Source: Alphaproteobacteria bacterium UBA6411
Lineage (GTDB): Bacteria; Pseudomonadota; Alphaproteobacteria; CAAGCB01; CAG-977
Reading direction: 5' to 3'
Assembly (NCBI GenBank): GCA_002438565.1
Contig: DJPN01000022.1
Location: forward strand, 5,109-69,108
Length of the DNA: 64,000 nucleotides
This document shows positions 62,469 to 64,000 of this stretch, piece after piece. The number at the start of each line of letters is the position of its first letter. Positions within the stretch are counted from its first letter, which is position 1. The translations under genes were made by a program, and so were the position numbers. The notes beneath the pieces are model-generated. The model was not told where the DNA came from. It ran no database searches and saw only the letters and a program-made list of their open reading frames with translations.

Positions 62469-64000
62469 ATGAATTTGCCTTCACACATTCGCGATTTACT
62501 GCAAACGAACTACTTTGTTCCCGCCGAAGAATTGGACAAGCCGCTGGACGAAATGTCGCCTCAAGTGCGGGATTTGATTCTCGTCAAATGCATGAACGGC
62601 AAGGATTTCATTTCCGAATCCGAAACGGCTGACGTTGCGAACGCCCAAGTCATGGAAGACATCTCTTCGGATGTTTCGGCAGACCTCTCGGCGCAAGTCG
62701 ACCGCTTCGTTCAAAATCGCGCGGCAATCGAAGCATTGATGCTTCAGTCGGTGAAAAAATCAACGGATCATTCCGGCTTTGACCGTGCTGCCGACATTCT
62801 GGCGGCAAAGCGCATGGCTTCGGACGAATACGCCAACGCGCCGAAAACCGAAGAAACTTTCCGGCACGCCAAAGAATCCGTAAAAAAAGAACTGAACATC
62901 AAATACTGGACAACGCGTTATTACGACGCGCATCCCGCCGCAAGCGCCAGCGATCAAGCCAAAACGGTCGAAGACATCGCCGAAATCGCAAAAATGATTT
63001 ATGCGGACGAAACGGACAAAATCGCCGGCCGTTTCAACTTGTCCGACACGAAACAGGCGCGCGAATCCGCAAAAGCCGCCACGCTCAGCTTCGCCATGGC
63101 GGACGCTTTATCTTTTTCCGATAAAATCAAAGCGAAAATCAAAGATTCCGCGTTCGTCCGCCGCGTCGAAGGGCTGAACGAAAAATTCCGGCAGAATTAT
63201 CCCAAAACCTACATCGCATCGAAAATCGCCGCCAACGGCGCGGGCGCGCTTGTCTTAGGTCCCGTTTTTTCCGCATTCAAAGCGGCTTCGACCGTTTCCG
63301 CCATGCGCAAGGATTATGCGAAATATAAAAAAGAGCATAACGAAAAGGGTTCCGTTTGGAAATTTTTACGCACTCCGGAAGGCCGGCAAAAACTGATGAC
63401 CTTCGGACAGAACACTTTGCGCGTCATCCCCGGCGTGCGCGCGGCGGGAATAGCTTTGGGCGCCGTCAAAAACTCGGACAGTCTGCTTTCCAGCATCAAG
63501 GAAATCAAAGAAAACGGCGGTTCCAAAAAAGCGTGGCTGAAAGTCGGCGCCTGCACCGTCGGGCTGTTGGCGGTCGCGACAACAGCGGCTTATGCCAACG
63601 ACGAAGTCGCGGAGGCCGTCAATTCGTTCGTTCACAATCATTTAAGCAACGCCGTCGAAAAAGTTTACGATGCCGCCAGTTCGCTGACGGGCGATACTCA
63701 TACCACGACGCAATTCCCCGACGGGTTTCATGAAATGCACATTCATTCCGACGGATCCGTTGATATGAACGGCGTGTTCAACCACCTGCCGGATTCGACG
63801 AAGAGCGGCCTCACGCTTGAACATTTGGGATATAATACAGCCGGTAAATACGAAAGCATTGTTTTGACCGACAACAAATCCGGCATTTCGCTGACAGGAA
63901 CCCGTTACGGATCTTCCTATGGAATCGGCCTGGTAAAGGATAATTCCAACCGCATCAAACTCAGCTCCTCTATGGGACTGTCGGGACAAGCCACCAACAT
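62469..64000 (+). CDS. Unrecognised large protein, 3' partial
   Basis: An uninterrupted frame of 510 codons from ATG 62469 runs off the window. The N-terminal 230 residues are charged and helical without a signal peptide. Around residues 255-405 lie short hydrophobic stretches (NGAGALVLGPVF, VRAAGIALGAV, and VGACTVGLLAVATTAAYAN), possibly membrane-interacting. Residues from about 425 are beta-like and Gly/Ser-rich (FHEMHIHSDGSVDMNG, SGISLTGTRYGSSYG). I recognise no family. Some family resemblance to secreted or effector proteins is possible but unsupported. Confidence 0.8.
   Translation, partial: MNLPSHIRDLLQTNYFVPAEELDKPLDEMSPQVRDLILVKCMNGKDFISESETADVANAQVMEDISSDVSADLSAQVDRFVQNRAAIEALMLQSVKKSTDHSGFDRAADILAAKRMASDEYANAPKTEETFRHAKESVKKELNIKYWTTRYYDAHPAASASDQAKTVEDIAEIAKMIYADETDKIAGRFNLSDTKQARESAKAATLSFAMADALSFSDKIKAKIKDSAFVRRVEGLNEKFRQNYPKTYIASKIAANGAGALVLGPVFSAFKAASTVSAMRKDYAKYKKEHNEKGSVWKFLRTPEGRQKLMTFGQNTLRVIPGVRAAGIALGAVKNSDSLLSSIKEIKENGGSKKAWLKVGACTVGLLAVATTAAYANDEVAEAVNSFVHNHLSNAVEKVYDAASSLTGDTHTTTQFPDGFHEMHIHSDGSVDMNGVFNHLPDSTKSGLTLEHLGYNTAGKYESIVLTDNKSGISLTGTRYGSSYGIGLVKDNSNRIKLSSSMGLSGQATN

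Overview
The window looks like chromosomal DNA of an uncultured alphaproteobacterium, probably host-associated. Lineage markers are a DUF4167 protein, a GapR (DUF2312) nucleoid protein next to a TrcR-like (DUF1013) cell-cycle regulator, and a rodZ-ispG-hisS-prfA-prmC run. No rRNA, tRNA or CRISPR was seen. Genes are tightly packed, often with 1-4 base start/stop overlaps.

Layout. 1-4.85 kb: surface-polysaccharide glycosyltransferase genes (an RgpF-like protein cut by the window start, and a 1358-residue protein with three GT2 domains). 4.9-5.8 kb: a serine-recombinase-like protein that lacks its catalytic residues, and an ArsR-type regulator. 5.8-14.1 kb: a minus-strand housekeeping run (DUF4167, prmC, prfA, hisS, ispG, rodZ, nitronate monooxygenase, lysC) carrying a 120-bp inverted-repeat element between prfA and prmC. 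14.2-20.5 kb: cupin, comF, lipoproteins, LOG protein, a stand-alone MetH-activation-like domain, mlaA-mlaC and rpsD. 20.6-31.6 kb: RNase J-like/iscX, an HNH-like protein, pdxY, tandem DHH phosphoesterases, a phospholipase C-like protein, gapR-trcR, an M23 peptidase overlapping a bactofilin, pgpA and ftsB. 31.6-42.6 kb: a long co-directional array dapL-dapF-clp-atpDCQRBEFAG-ftsB, in which the ATPase has the N-type (atpDCQRBEFAG) organisation without atpH.

43.0-45.4 kb is an accessory island: a promoter, about 280 bases of hairpin-rich RNA-like sequence ending in a terminator, then an EcoRI-family adenine methyltransferase overlapping a DUF262-HNH nuclease gene. I regard this as the best candidate for an undescribed system, probably a two-gene modification/restriction defence with an RNA leader. 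45.5-50.5 kb: a small protein with three copies of a tryptophan/FGNP repeat, the secF-secD-yajC block and a predicted zinc metallopeptidase. 50.6-56.5 kb: a PreT-like flavoprotein, a divergent LysR/hydrolase pair, a solo B3/B4 protein and a TolC-like lipoprotein fused to a SPOR domain. 56.7-62.2 kb: glgX and the rfbACDB dTDP-rhamnose operon, which would supply activated sugar for the rhamnan-type glycosyltransferases at the window start. 62.5-64 kb: an unrecognised protein that runs off the end.

All assignments are from reading the sequence and recalled family knowledge; no database search was run.
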